A DNA stretch of 64,000 nt from NCBI RefSeq assembly GCF_000092985.1, contig NC_014211.1, forward strand, positions 711,355-775,354, given 5' to 3'. Position numbers and translations under genes: made by a program. The notes below the pieces were generated by a model. It saw nothing but the letters and a program-made list of their open reading frames with translations. It searched no databases and had not been told where the DNA came from. This DNA is from Nocardiopsis dassonvillei subsp. dassonvillei DSM 43111 (lineage in GTDB: Bacteria; Actinomycetota; Actinomycetes; Streptosporangiales; Streptosporangiaceae). Below are positions 25,788-34,842 of this stretch, in pieces (the stretch's first letter is position 1; every line of letters starts with the position of its first letter).

Positions 25788-26568
25788 TCAGCGCGCCGTG
25801 CGGTGCAGCGGCCGCCACGACCACCAGGCGGCCGTCCACGCGGCCAGGCCCAGCCCGGTGCCGGTGACGGCCCCGACGAGCAGGCACCGCACGAGGTCGT
25901 AGCCGCTCACCTGCGCGCGGTCGGGCAGACCGCCCGCCACGGCGCCCGCCACCGCGCACACGGCGAGGGCGGACAGGGCCAGGACGCGCACGCGGTCGCC
26001 GGGGACGGACCCGGGGCGCCCATCCGCCTCACGGCCGGCGCGCCCGGCGTCCGCGCGGCGGGCGCGCTCGCGGTGGACCCACCAGGCCAGGACGGCCAGG
26101 CCGCCCGCCGAACTCGCGGTACATCAGCACGTTGTAGAGCAGGTGCGGGCCCGCCACCGGAGCGCTCAGCGGCGGCCAGGCCCGCACCAGGGCCCCGCCC
26201 GTCTGGGTGAAGGAGTCCCAGGCCATGTGCGTGACCGAGCCCGCCGCCAGCGCCGCGGCGGTCAGCGCGGCCGCCCGCGCCGCCTCCCGCGCCGACCGGG
26301 GAGCCCGGACGCGCGGGAACCGCGTACGTGCTCCGGCCAGCGCGTGCAGCGGTGGACGGAGCACGTACGCGTACACCACCAGCACGGCGCCGCCGAGCAG
26401 CACGTCCAGCCACAGCCCCGCGGGGCCGTGCGTGGTCGCCGCGGCCACGGGCAGCGGCAGGTAGTACGGCAGGTCCGGCGCCACCGACCCGACGACCAGG
26501 GCCGCCGGCGGCAGCCCGGTACGCGCCAGGGGAAGGACCGCCGCGACATGGCTGGGGGTGAAGGGCAC
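25788..26568 (-). pseudogene. DUF4184-family membrane protein, frameshifted
   Basis: The 5' part (26568 to about 26103) encodes MPFTPSHVAAVLPLA, APDLPYYLPLP and SVTHMAWDSFTQ, the hallmarks of DUF4184 membrane proteins. The frame then runs into a short basic tail and stops at 26029. One base out of register, the sequence continues LAVLAWWVHRERARR and then two more hydrophobic helices to a stop at 25788. Removing one G from the GGCGGGCGG stretch near 26100 restores a protein of about 259 residues, near the family's usual length. This is either a real inactivating insertion or a sequencing error in a G/C run. The function of DUF4184 is unknown. Confidence 0.7.
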
Positions 26569-26613
26569 GTCGTCCTTCCTCGGCCGGGGACCGCGCGGCC
26601 CCGGCGGGCCTCG

Positions 26614-27348
26614 CTACTGCGCGTCCAGGTACTGGTAGGTGGCCAGGGTCCCCCCGATGAGCACGTAGACCTCGTAGGGGGAGACCGTGTCCTCCGGGGA
26701 GTCCGACCCCGCGAGCCCTCCGTCCCGGGCGTAGCAGAGGTAGGGGGCCCGTTCCGCGCCCGGCTCGACGGCCACGACGTCGTCCATGTCGCAGTACACC
26801 GCCTCGACGCCGTGGTCGAAGCGGATGGTGTCCTCGACGACCTCGCGCACGGTGGGCAGCTCCGGGTACTCGAACCGGAAGGCGGCGCCGCCGTCCCCGG
26901 CCAGGACCGGGAACTGCATGTCCAGGCCGCCGTAGGTGAGGGTGCAGCTCAGACCCGGTTCGACGGGTTCGGTCATCTGCTCGGGACACGCGGCGGCGGC
27001 GCTCGGATCGACGAGGGAGGCCTTGCGGGTCACCTCCGTCAGCAGGGCCCAGGCCGCCCGCTCGGACACCGACGCGGAGTCCTCGGGCTCGGGGGGCAGG
27101 GCGGACTCGTCCACCTGGGGTCTGGAGACGGGAACGGGTGCTTCGACGAGGAGCCCGGCGAGCTCCTCCTGGGACAGCGCCTCCGGCGGAGTGCCCTCCG
27201 CGGCGGTCGTCTCCTCGGCGGCCTCTTCCGAGGGCGCCGAGGCCTCCGCGGGGTCCTCCCCGCCGCCACAGGCGGACAGGGCGAACACGAGCGAGAGGGA
27301 GACCGCCGGGGTAAGGGCGAAGCGGCCGTGAGGGGGGAAGAAGGGCAT
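26614..27348 (-). CDS. Secreted lipoprotein of unknown function
   Basis: 244 residues. The signal sequence ends in a lipobox (ALSAC, Cys about residue 27) followed by GGGED and a Glu/Ala-rich linker, so it should be lipid-anchored outside the membrane. The 150-residue C-terminal domain has four cysteines (AACPEQ, LSCTLTY, VYCDMDD, YLCYARD) and no family I recognise. The ATG is preceded by AAAGGACAG. It is divergent from mutA across a region with three repeated boxes. Confidence 0.75.
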   Translation of the reverse strand: MPFFPPHGRFALTPAVSLSLVFALSACGGGEDPAEASAPSEEAAEETTAAEGTPPEALSQEELAGLLVEAPVPVSRPQVDESALPPEPEDSASVSERAAWALLTEVTRKASLVDPSAAAACPEQMTEPVEPGLSCTLTYGGLDMQFPVLAGDGGAAFRFEYPELPTVREVVEDTIRFDHGVEAVYCDMDDVVAVEPGAERAPYLCYARDGGLAGSDSPEDTVSPYEVYVLIGGTLATYQYLDAQ

Positions 27349-27759
27349 CTCTGTCCTTTTCGTCCTTGGTGGGGGTGGGGGGAGGGGGATGCCAGTGGAC
27401 CGTGAAACGCATGGGGTGGCCCGCCATTCCGACTCCCGTCACCCTCCGTCGGTTCACCGAATACCAGGAGTGTGTTCCACTTCACTGAAAGAACGCGTGC
27501 GGTGACACTTCGGTGAAACGCGGGACCCGAGAGGAGCCGAAGACCCCCTGAGGAGTCCGCCCCCGCCGTGAGCAGGCGCGGAAGCGCGCGTACCCCCTCG
27601 CGGCCGTGCGCGTGCGCCGCACTCCCCGGGGGCGGAGGCGTGGCGGCGCGGGAGGAGGGATCCGGCGCTTCCTCCGGCGGGCCGGGTCCGGCGCCGGGGT
27701 GTGCCGCGCCCCACACCCCGGGGCGGCGCGACCGAACGAGATTCTCTACCATCCACTAT
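27349..27759. promoter_or_regulatory. Divergent lipoprotein/mutA intergenic region with iterated boxes
   Basis: 411 bases. Three 9-base boxes TTCACCGAA (27453-27461), TTCACTGAA (27481-27489) and TTCGGTGAA (27509-27517, the first box inverted) recur at exactly 28-base intervals. A possible fourth, degenerate half (CCGTGAAACGC) lies near 27400. TACCAT (27747-27752) ends 7 bases before the mutA ATG and could be a -10 for a leaderless transcript. Confidence 0.55.
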
Positions 27760-29694
27760 ATGGACGTCCCTGAGAGCGGGGCCGCCGGATCCGGCGCCCC
27801 CAACCCGGCCGACGGGTTCCCCGCCGCCACACACGAGCGGTGGCGCGAACTCGTGGCGGGGGTACTGCGCAAGAGCGGTGTCCCCGAGGACCGGCTCGCC
27901 GACACACCCGAGTCGGCACTGGCCACGCACACCTACGACGGGTTCGACATCGAACCCCTCTACACCGGCGACCCCCCGGCCGCCGACCCCGGCTTCCCGG
28001 GGCTGCCCCCCTTCACCCGGGGCCACCGGCCCGGCGGGTCGGTCCCCGAGGGCTGGGACATCCGCGCCCGCCACACCGACGCCGACCCGGACGTCCTGCG
28101 GCGGCGCCTGCACGCCGACCTCATGAACGGCGTCAGCTCGCTGTGGATCGCCGTCGGCGGCACCGGCCTGCCCGTCTCCGCGCTCGGCCGGGCCCTCGGC
28201 GACGTCCACCTCGACCTCGCGCCCGTGGTCCTGGACGCCGGGGCCGACCACGCCGACGCCGCCACCGCGCTGCTCGACGCCCACGCCGACGCGGGCGTCC
28301 CCGACGGCCGGATCATCTCCCACCTGGGCATCGACCCCCTCGGCACCGCGGCCCTGGCCGGCGAGCGCCCCGACGTCATGGACCCCGCCCGCCTGGCCGC
28401 GGAGCTGGCCCGCGGGCGCCCCGGCCTGGGGCTGTTCGTGGCCGACGGCCGCCTCGTGCACAACGCGGGCGGCTCCGACGCCCAGGAACTCGGCTTCGCC
28501 GTCGCCGCGGGGACCGCCTACCTGCGCGCCCTGCACGCCGCCGGGATGGACCTGCCCGACGCCGCGCGGCGCATCGAGTTCCGCCTGGCCGCGAACGCCG
28601 ACCAGTTCGGCGTCATCGCCAAGCTGCGCGCCGTCCGCGCCATGTGGGACCAGGTCCTCGACGCCAGCGGGGTGCCCGCCGACCAGCGCGCCATGCGCCT
28701 GCACGCCGCCACCTCCGAGGCGATGATGACCCGGCGCGACCCCCACGTGAACATGCTGCGCACGACCGTGGCCTGCTTCGCCGCCGGGGTCGGGGGAGCC
28801 GACGCGGTCACCGTCGCCCCCTTCGACTCCGCCGTGGGCCTGCCCGACGACTTCGCCCGCCGCATCGCCCGCAACACCCAGTCCCTGCTCATCGAGGAGT
28901 CCCACCTGGCGCGGGTCGTCGACCCCGCCGGAGGCTCCTTCTACGTCGAGGCGCTCACCCGCGACCTGTACCGGGCGGGCTGGGCGTTCTTCCGGGAACT
29001 GGAGGCCGAGGGCGGGGCCGCCGAGGCCGTCGAGCACGGCCTGCTGCGCGAGCGCGTGGACGCGGTGTGGACGCGCCGCCGCCTCGACCTCGCCCACCGG
29101 CGCTCCCCGCTCACCGGCGTCAGCGAGTTCCCCAACGCGGACGAGGTCCCGCTGGTGCGGCCCGCCGACCCCTCGCGGCCGCCGGCCCCGGTCCCCGGCG
29201 GCTTCCCGGTGCGCCGCTACGCCGACGACTACGAGGCGCTGCGCGACCGCAGCGACGCCCGCGCGGGCGACACCGGCCGAAGGCCCACCGCCTTCCTGGC
29301 CACGCTGGGCCCGGTCGCCGCGCACACGGCCCGCGCGTCCTTCGCGGCCAACCTGCTCGCCGCGGGCGGCGTCGCCTCCCACGAACCCGGCCCGCTCGAC
29401 GGCGCCGCCGCCGTCGCGGAGGCGTTCGCCGCCTCGGGCAGCCGCGTCGCCGTGCTCTGCTCCTCCGACGCGGTCTACGCCGAGCAGGCCGAGGACGCCG
29501 CGCGGGCGCTCAGGCGCGCGGGGGCCCTGCGGATCCTGCTCGCGGGCGCGCCCGACGACTCCTACCGCGAAGCCGGGGTCGACGCCTTCGCCCACCGGGG
29601 GTGCGACGCCGTCGCCCTCCTCACCGACCTGGTCGACGTCCTGCTCACCGATCCGCCGGCACCGTCCGCCACTGCCGAGGGGGCGCACGCATGA
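27760..29694 (+). CDS. mutA: Methylmalonyl-CoA mutase small subunit
   Basis: 644 residues. The N-terminal TIM-barrel-like domain carries family motifs (THTYDGFDIEPLYTG, HAATSEAMMTRRDPHVNMLRTT, EESHLARVVDPAGGSFYVEAL). The C-terminal flavodoxin-like domain lacks the cobalamin DxHxxG motif, as expected for the non-catalytic subunit. With mutB it converts methylmalonyl-CoA and succinyl-CoA, linking propionyl-CoA, odd-chain fatty acid and branched amino-acid catabolism to the citric acid cycle. The ATG at 27760 has no good ribosome site but fits leaderless translation. The stop overlaps the mutB start (ATGA). Confidence 0.93.
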   Translation: MDVPESGAAGSGAPNPADGFPAATHERWRELVAGVLRKSGVPEDRLADTPESALATHTYDGFDIEPLYTGDPPAADPGFPGLPPFTRGHRPGGSVPEGWDIRARHTDADPDVLRRRLHADLMNGVSSLWIAVGGTGLPVSALGRALGDVHLDLAPVVLDAGADHADAATALLDAHADAGVPDGRIISHLGIDPLGTAALAGERPDVMDPARLAAELARGRPGLGLFVADGRLVHNAGGSDAQELGFAVAAGTAYLRALHAAGMDLPDAARRIEFRLAANADQFGVIAKLRAVRAMWDQVLDASGVPADQRAMRLHAATSEAMMTRRDPHVNMLRTTVACFAAGVGGADAVTVAPFDSAVGLPDDFARRIARNTQSLLIEESHLARVVDPAGGSFYVEALTRDLYRAGWAFFRELEAEGGAAEAVEHGLLRERVDAVWTRRRLDLAHRRSPLTGVSEFPNADEVPLVRPADPSRPPAPVPGGFPVRRYADDYEALRDRSDARAGDTGRRPTAFLATLGPVAAHTARASFAANLLAAGGVASHEPGPLDGAAAVAEAFAASGSRVAVLCSSDAVYAEQAEDAARALRRAGALRILLAGAPDDSYREAGVDAFAHRGCDAVALLTDLVDVLLTDPPAPSATAEGAHA

Positions 29695-31907
29695 TCCCCG
29701 ACTTCTCCGACGTCCCGCCGCGGCTCCCCGCCTTCTCGGGTGACACCGCCTCCGGACACGCCGCCTGGCAGAGAGCGCTGGAGGCCGGCACCGGCAAGGC
29801 CGCCGACGCCCTGGAGTGGGAGACCCCCGAGGGCATCGGCGTCAAGCCGCTGTACACCCCCGCCGACCGCGCGGGCCTGGACTTCGTGGACGGGCTGCCC
29901 GGCATCCCGCCCTACCTGCGCGGGCCCTACCCGACCATGTACGTCAACCAGCCGTGGACCATCCGCCAGTACGCCGGGTTCTCCACCGCCGAGGAGTCCA
30001 ACGCCTTCTACCGGCGCAACCTGGCCGCCGGGCAGAAGGGCCTGTCGGTCGCCTTCGACCTGGCGACCCACCGCGGCTACGACTCCGACCACCCCCGGGT
30101 GGCGGGCGACGTCGGCATGGCGGGCGTGGCGATCGACTCCATCTACGACATGCGCCAGCTGTTCGACGGGATCCCGCTGGACAGGATGAGCGTGTCCATG
30201 ACCATGAACGGCGCGGTGCTGCCGGTCCTGGCGCTCTACATCGTGGCCGCCGAGGAGCAGGGCGTCCCGCCGGAGAAGCTGTCGGGGACCATCCAGAACG
30301 ACATCCTCAAGGAGTTCATGGTCCGCAACACCTACATCTACCCGCCGCGGCCGTCGATGCGGATCATCTCCGACATCTTCGCCTACACCTCGCAGCGGAT
30401 GCCGCGCTTCAACTCCATCTCCATCTCCGGCTACCACATGCAGGAGGCCGGGGCCACGGCCGACCTGGAGCTGGCCTACACCCTGGCCGACGGCGTGGAG
30501 TACATCCGCGCCGGTCAGCGCTCCGGGCTGGACGTGGACGCGTTCGCGCCGCGCCTGTCGTTCTTCTGGGCGATCGGCATGAACTTCTTCATGGAGGTCG
30601 CCAAGCTCCGCGCCGCCCGCCTGCTCTGGGCGCGCCTGGTCAGGGACCTGGGCGCGACCAGGGACAAGTCGCTGAGCCTGCGCACCCACTCCCAGACCTC
30701 GGGGTGGTCGCTCACCGCCCAGGACGTGTTCAACAACGTGGCCCGCACGTGCGTGGAGGCGATGGCCGCCACTCAGGGGCACACCCAATCGCTGCACACC
30801 AACGCCCTGGACGAGGCGCTGGCCCTGCCCACCGACTTCTCCGCGCGCATCGCCCGCAACACCCAGCTGCTGCTCCAGCAGGAGTCGGGCACCACCCGCG
30901 TCGTGGACCCCTGGGGCGGCAGCTACTACGTGGAGCGCCTCACCCAGGAGCTGGCGGCCAAGGCCTGGGAGCACATCCGGGAGGTGGAGAAGGCGGGCGG
31001 CATGGCCGCCGCGATCGACGCCGGGCTGCCCAAGATGCGCATCGAGGAGGCCGCCGCCCGCACCCAGGCGCGCATCGACTCGGGCCGCCAGCCGGTGATC
31101 GGCGTCAACAAGTACCGCCCCGACACCGCGGACGAGATCGAGGTCCTCAAGGTCGACAACTCCCGGGTGCGCGCCCAGCAGCTGGAGAAGCTGCGCCGCC
31201 TGCGCGAGGAGCGCGACGAGGGCCGGGTGCGCGCCGCGCTCGACGCGCTCACCGCGGCCGCCGGGGGCGGGTCCCGGGCGGACGAGGCCCTGACCGGCAA
31301 CCTCCTGGCGGCGGCGGTCGACGCGGCCCGCGCCAAGGCCACCGTGGGCGAGATCTCCGACGCCATGGAGAGGGTCTTCGGCCGCCACTCCGGGCAGATC
31401 CGTACGATTCAGGGTGTGTACAGGGACGAGGCGGCGGGCAGCGCCGACGCGGCCGACCTCATGGAGCGCGTGACCCGCCGGGTGGAGGAGTTCACCGAGG
31501 ACGAGGGCCGCCGACCCCGCATCCTGGTGGCCAAGATGGGCCAGGACGGCCACGACCGGGGCCAGAAGGTGATCGCGACCGCCTTCGCCGACCTGGGCTT
31601 CGACGTGGACGTCGGCCCGCTGTTCCAGACCCCGGCCGAGGTCGCCGCGCAGGCCGTGGAGGCCGACGTGCACGTGGTCGGGGTGTCCTCCCTGGCCGCG
31701 GGGCACCTGACCCTGGTGCCCGCGCTGCGCGAGGAGCTGGCCCGGCTGGACCGCGGGGACATCATGATCGTGGTGGGCGGGGTCATCCCCCCGGCGGACT
31801 TCGCGCCGCTGCGGGAGGCGGGCGCGTCGGCGATCTTCCCGCCGGGGACGGTCATCGCCGAGGCCGCCGTCGACCTGCTCGACCAGCTGGAGGAACGGCT
31901 GGGGTAG
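29691..31907 (+). CDS. mutB: Methylmalonyl-CoA mutase large, catalytic subunit
   Basis: 738 residues, normal for MutB. The barrel contains YPTMYVNQPWTIRQYAGFS, AFDLATHRGYDSDHP, SGTIQNDILKEFMVRNTYI and TRVVDPWGGSYYVE. The C-terminal B12-binding domain has the KMGQDGHDRG cobalt-ligand motif and a following GVSSLAAGH region. The adenosylcobalamin-dependent isomerisation of methylmalonyl-CoA is well established for the family. Translation is coupled to mutA by ATGA. meaB lies 261 bases downstream in the same direction. Confidence 0.96.
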   Translation: MIPDFSDVPPRLPAFSGDTASGHAAWQRALEAGTGKAADALEWETPEGIGVKPLYTPADRAGLDFVDGLPGIPPYLRGPYPTMYVNQPWTIRQYAGFSTAEESNAFYRRNLAAGQKGLSVAFDLATHRGYDSDHPRVAGDVGMAGVAIDSIYDMRQLFDGIPLDRMSVSMTMNGAVLPVLALYIVAAEEQGVPPEKLSGTIQNDILKEFMVRNTYIYPPRPSMRIISDIFAYTSQRMPRFNSISISGYHMQEAGATADLELAYTLADGVEYIRAGQRSGLDVDAFAPRLSFFWAIGMNFFMEVAKLRAARLLWARLVRDLGATRDKSLSLRTHSQTSGWSLTAQDVFNNVARTCVEAMAATQGHTQSLHTNALDEALALPTDFSARIARNTQLLLQQESGTTRVVDPWGGSYYVERLTQELAAKAWEHIREVEKAGGMAAAIDAGLPKMRIEEAAARTQARIDSGRQPVIGVNKYRPDTADEIEVLKVDNSRVRAQQLEKLRRLREERDEGRVRAALDALTAAAGGGSRADEALTGNLLAAAVDAARAKATVGEISDAMERVFGRHSGQIRTIQGVYRDEAAGSADAADLMERVTRRVEEFTEDEGRRPRILVAKMGQDGHDRGQKVIATAFADLGFDVDVGPLFQTPAEVAAQAVEADVHVVGVSSLAAGHLTLVPALREELARLDRGDIMIVVGGVIPPADFAPLREAGASAIFPPGTVIAEAAVDLLDQLEERLG

Positions 31908-32168
31908 GGGAGGCGCGAGGGGTGCCCGCGGGGTCGGCCGCCCCGGCGGCGCGGGCACGCGGCGGACGGGGCGGACGAGTGCGCGGCGGACCGGGGCGCG
32001 GCGTGTGTGGGCGCGGTAGCGGAGGGCGCGTCGGCGGAGGAGCGCTGCGGACCGCGACGCGGCGGAGGGAAACCGCGTCCGTGGAGGACGCGGCGGGCGA
32101 GGGCCCGGCGGGGGCAGGACCAGCCGGGCCGGGACGCGGCCCCCGGGGCCGGGAAGAGGGAGGCAGGC

Positions 32169-33287
32169 GTGGCGGAGCAGGGTTCCGTGCCGGGCGCGCG
32201 GCGTTCGGGGCGGCGCCGCCCGGTGGACGTGGACGCCCTCGCCGAGGGGGTCCTGGCCGGGCACCGGCCCACCCTCGCGCGGGCGATCACCCTCGTGGAG
32301 TCCCGCCGCCCGGACCACGCGCGCGCCGCGCAGGAACTGCTGGTGCGGCTGCTGCCGCACACCGGCGGGGCCCGCCGGGTGGGGATCACCGGGGTCCCCG
32401 GCGTCGGCAAGTCCACGTTCGTCGACGCGCTGGGCACCCGGCTGACCAAGGCCGGGCACCGGGTGGCGGTGCTGGCCGTGGACCCCTCCTCCACGCGCAC
32501 CGGAGGCAGCATCCTGGGTGACAAGACCCGGATGGAGCGCCTGGCGGTGGACCCCGACGCGTTCATCCGGCCCTCGCCCACGGCGGGGACCCTGGGCGGC
32601 GTCGCCCGGGCCACGCGGGAGACCATGCTGCTCATGGAGGCGGCCGGGTTCGACGTGGTCCTGGTGGAGACGGTGGGCGTCGGCCAGTCCGAGGTCGCGG
32701 TCGCCGCCATGGTGGACTGCTTCTGCTTCCTCACGCTGGCCCGCACGGGCGACCAGCTCCAGGGCATCAAGAAGGGCGTGCTGGAGCTGGTGGACGTGGT
32801 CGCCGTCAACAAGGCCGACGGACCGCACGCCGACGACGCGCGCAAGGCGGCCCGCGAGCTGTCGCGGGCGCTGCGGCTGCTCCAGCCGGTGCACCCGGAC
32901 TGGCGTCCGCCGGTACTCACGTGCAGCGGTCTGACCGGCGACGGGCTCGACGAGGTGTGGGACGCCGTGACCCGGCACCGCGCGGTGCTGGAGAGCGACG
33001 GCGCGCTGGCCGAGCGCCGCAGCCGCCAGGGGGTCAGCTGGATGTGGGACCAGGTCCGCGACCAGCTCATGGACGCGTTCCTGCGCGATCCCCGGGTGGC
33101 CTCGCTCCTGCCCGGGACGGAGGAGCGGGTGCGGTCGGGGGAGACCACGGCGACCCTCGCCGCGCGCACGCTGCTGGACTCCTTCACCCGGGGCCGCGGG
33201 GTCCGTCCGACGGGTGAACCCGGAGGCGGCGCGGGGCCGGAGCGCGGCACGGAGCCCTCCCGGGAGCCGGGTTCGTCCGACGGGTGA
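32169..33287 (+). CDS. meaB: MeaB-family GTPase, methylmalonyl-CoA mutase chaperone
   Basis: 372 residues. P-loop GVPGVGKS (75-82), AVDPSSTRTGGSILGDKTRM and ETVGVGQSEVAVA are signature MeaB/ArgK sequences; VAVNKADG supplies the guanine-binding motif. MeaB loads and protects the cobalamin cofactor of the mutase, which fits its place after mutAB. GTG start at 32169 with GGGAGG upstream. The last 30 residues or so (after FTRGRG) are low-complexity and lie in a tandem-repeat region, so the C-terminus may be a recent extension. Confidence 0.92.
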   Translation: MAEQGSVPGARRSGRRRPVDVDALAEGVLAGHRPTLARAITLVESRRPDHARAAQELLVRLLPHTGGARRVGITGVPGVGKSTFVDALGTRLTKAGHRVAVLAVDPSSTRTGGSILGDKTRMERLAVDPDAFIRPSPTAGTLGGVARATRETMLLMEAAGFDVVLVETVGVGQSEVAVAAMVDCFCFLTLARTGDQLQGIKKGVLELVDVVAVNKADGPHADDARKAARELSRALRLLQPVHPDWRPPVLTCSGLTGDGLDEVWDAVTRHRAVLESDGALAERRSRQGVSWMWDQVRDQLMDAFLRDPRVASLLPGTEERVRSGETTATLAARTLLDSFTRGRGVRPTGEPGGGAGPERGTEPSREPGSSDG

Positions 33288-33362
33288 ACGCCGGGGAGGC
33301 GCGGTGCCGGGGCGCCGTCCGCCTCCCCCGGCCGGGACGCGGGTTTCGTCCATCGGGTGAAC
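33204..33362 (+). repeat. Three diverged tandem repeats of about 70 bp across the meaB end
   Basis: CGTCCGACGGGTGAAC occurs at 33204-33219 and 33274-33289, and a variant CGTCCATCGGGTGAAC at 33347-33362 (spacings 70 and 73). The first two copies also share the following GC-rich segment (GGAGGCGCGG-like, then GCCGG). The meaB stop codon falls within copy 2. Confidence 0.65.
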
Positions 33363-33706
33363 GTCCCGTGACGGCGGCGCCGCCGTGCAGCGTTGCCCGG
33401 GTGTCCATGGCACATCCCATGTCATGAAATGTCCCGGGGACAACGGTAGATAACGGGCGCTCACCGCCGAGTTCGTGCCCAGGAGGCGAAAATTTCTTCC
33501 GGTATGCCATTCCCGAACGGGCGGTTCGCTTATACCGTGTGTGTCCAACGACTTACCAGGCTCGCGGACGTACCATACGCTCCCCCCTGACGTCGGACCG
33601 GCTCTGTGGGAGTGGCGCCGGTCCGGGTGGGCGTGGTCCGCCGGTCTGCGTATGGTTAAGCGAAGGGACCCCTCACCATCTCAACGTGGGGCCGGGAGGA
33701 GTGAAC
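33288..33706. other. Intergenic region upstream of the STAS gene
   Basis: 419 bases with no supported gene. It contains the third copy of the meaB repeat and an AT-richer stretch (about 33410-33540) with short inverted segments such as ATGTCATGAAATGTC. TATGGTTA at 33651-33658 could be a -10-type element, 49 bases before the coding start. No firm promoter can be assigned. Confidence 0.35.
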
Positions 33707-34078
33707 GTGCACAGGCTTGGGCTGAGCACGCGGGTGGAGAGCCGCAGTGTCATCGTCGCGATCGAGGGAGAACTCGACATCGCGACCGCCGCCGACCTCC
33801 AGGAACACATCCAGTCCGCCGTCGAGGACCACGGTCCTTGGCTGATCCTGGACCTGTCCGCTCTGGACTTCATGGACTCCAGCGGTCTGAACGTCATCAT
33901 CAACGCCTACAGAACCGTCCGTGAACTGGGCGGATCACTGGCGCTGGCCGCTCTGAACGAACGCGTCACCAAGGTCGTCCGCCTGGTCGGCCTGCACCGC
34001 CAGGTCCCGGTCCACCAGACCGTGGCCACCGCCGTCGCCGCCATGGAGGCACTGGAGGCCAAGCGCCAGGCCGGATAG
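33707..34078 (+). CDS. STAS-domain anti-sigma factor antagonist
   Basis: 123 residues, entirely a SpoIIAA/RsbV-like STAS domain. The phosphorylation motif is LDFMDSSGLN (Ser58 or Ser59). In this family dephosphorylated antagonists bind anti-sigma kinases and release a stress or developmental sigma factor. I chose the GTG at 33707 because GGGAGGA lies 6 bases upstream; an in-frame GTG at 33701 abuts that site. No partner kinase is adjacent, so its cognate anti-sigma factor is elsewhere. Confidence 0.9.
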   Translation: MHRLGLSTRVESRSVIVAIEGELDIATAADLQEHIQSAVEDHGPWLILDLSALDFMDSSGLNVIINAYRTVRELGGSLALAALNERVTKVVRLVGLHRQVPVHQTVATAVAAMEALEAKRQAG

Positions 34079-34089
34079 CCTCCGGGCGT

Positions 34090-34752
34090 ATGGGTCCAGT
34101 CCTTCCCCCGAGTCCCGTGGACATCTCCTGGGACCACAACAGCCACTACCACGAACACCTCCTCCGCCACGTGCCCCCGCACTGCACCCGAGCGCTCGAC
34201 GTCGGGTGCGGCGGCGGTAGGTTCGCCAGGGTCCTGGCCTCCCGCGGGATCGCCGTCGACGCGATCGACCCCGAACCGCGGATGGTCTCCATGGCCCGCG
34301 AACGCACGCCCGCCCGGTTGCCGGTCCACTACCGCGTGGCCGCGCTGGAGGAGACGGAGCCGCCTCCCGGGGGGTACGGGTTCGTCAGCTCGATCGCCAG
34401 CGTCCACCACATGCCGTTCGGGCCCTCGCTCGAACGGATGGCCGCCGCCCTCGCCCCCGGCGGCACGCTGGCCGTCCTCGGCCTGTACGCCGAGAGGGGC
34501 GCCGCCGACGTCGCGACCGGCCTGGCCGCACTGGGCCCGCAGTGGGTGGTCGGCGCCGGTCTGCGGCTGGGCCGCGCGCTCACCGGCACGCCGAACCCGC
34601 ACGAGGTGGGACCCACCGCCGAGATGCCGGTGCGCGACCCGGAGATGGGTCTGCGCGAGATCGCGGAGGAGGCCGGTGAGGTGCTGCCCGGCGCACGTCT
34701 GCGGCGGCTGCTGTTCTGGCGCTACTCCCTGGTCTACACGCGACCGGCCTGA
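34090..34752 (+). CDS. Class I SAM-dependent methyltransferase
   Basis: 220 residues. Motif I is ALDVGCGGGRFARVL with a following acidic strand end (VDAIDPEPRM); SSIASVHHM is the post-motif region typical of Methyltransf_11/25 proteins. Substrate unknown. It starts 11 bases after the STAS gene stop, so the two are probably co-transcribed, and its stop codon lies within a terminator stem. Confidence 0.85.
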   Translation: MGPVLPPSPVDISWDHNSHYHEHLLRHVPPHCTRALDVGCGGGRFARVLASRGIAVDAIDPEPRMVSMARERTPARLPVHYRVAALEETEPPPGGYGFVSSIASVHHMPFGPSLERMAAALAPGGTLAVLGLYAERGAADVATGLAALGPQWVVGAGLRLGRALTGTPNPHEVGPTAEMPVRDPEMGLREIAEEAGEVLPGARLRRLLFWRYSLVYTRPA

Positions 34753-34777
34753 CCCCTTTCGAGGTCAGGCCGGTCGC
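34740..34777. terminator. 15-bp perfect hairpin terminator
   Basis: GCGACCGGCCTGACC pairs perfectly with GGTCAGGCCGGTCGC across an 8-base loop. It overlaps the methyltransferase stop and precedes the convergent membrane gene by 65 bases, so it probably works in both directions. Confidence 0.8.
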
Positions 34778-34842
34778 TTCGTGTCGTACCGGTCGTGCCG
34801 GCAGTGTCGGTCGTGCCGCTGCGCGGTCCGGTGCGCCGGAGA

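Noticed and set aside
29562..33548. 1328-codon minus-strand open frame opposite mutB and meaB
   Set aside because: Antisense shadow of high-GC genes; composition is His/Arg/Gly/Val repeats typical of such frames, while the plus strand has clear MutB and MeaB.
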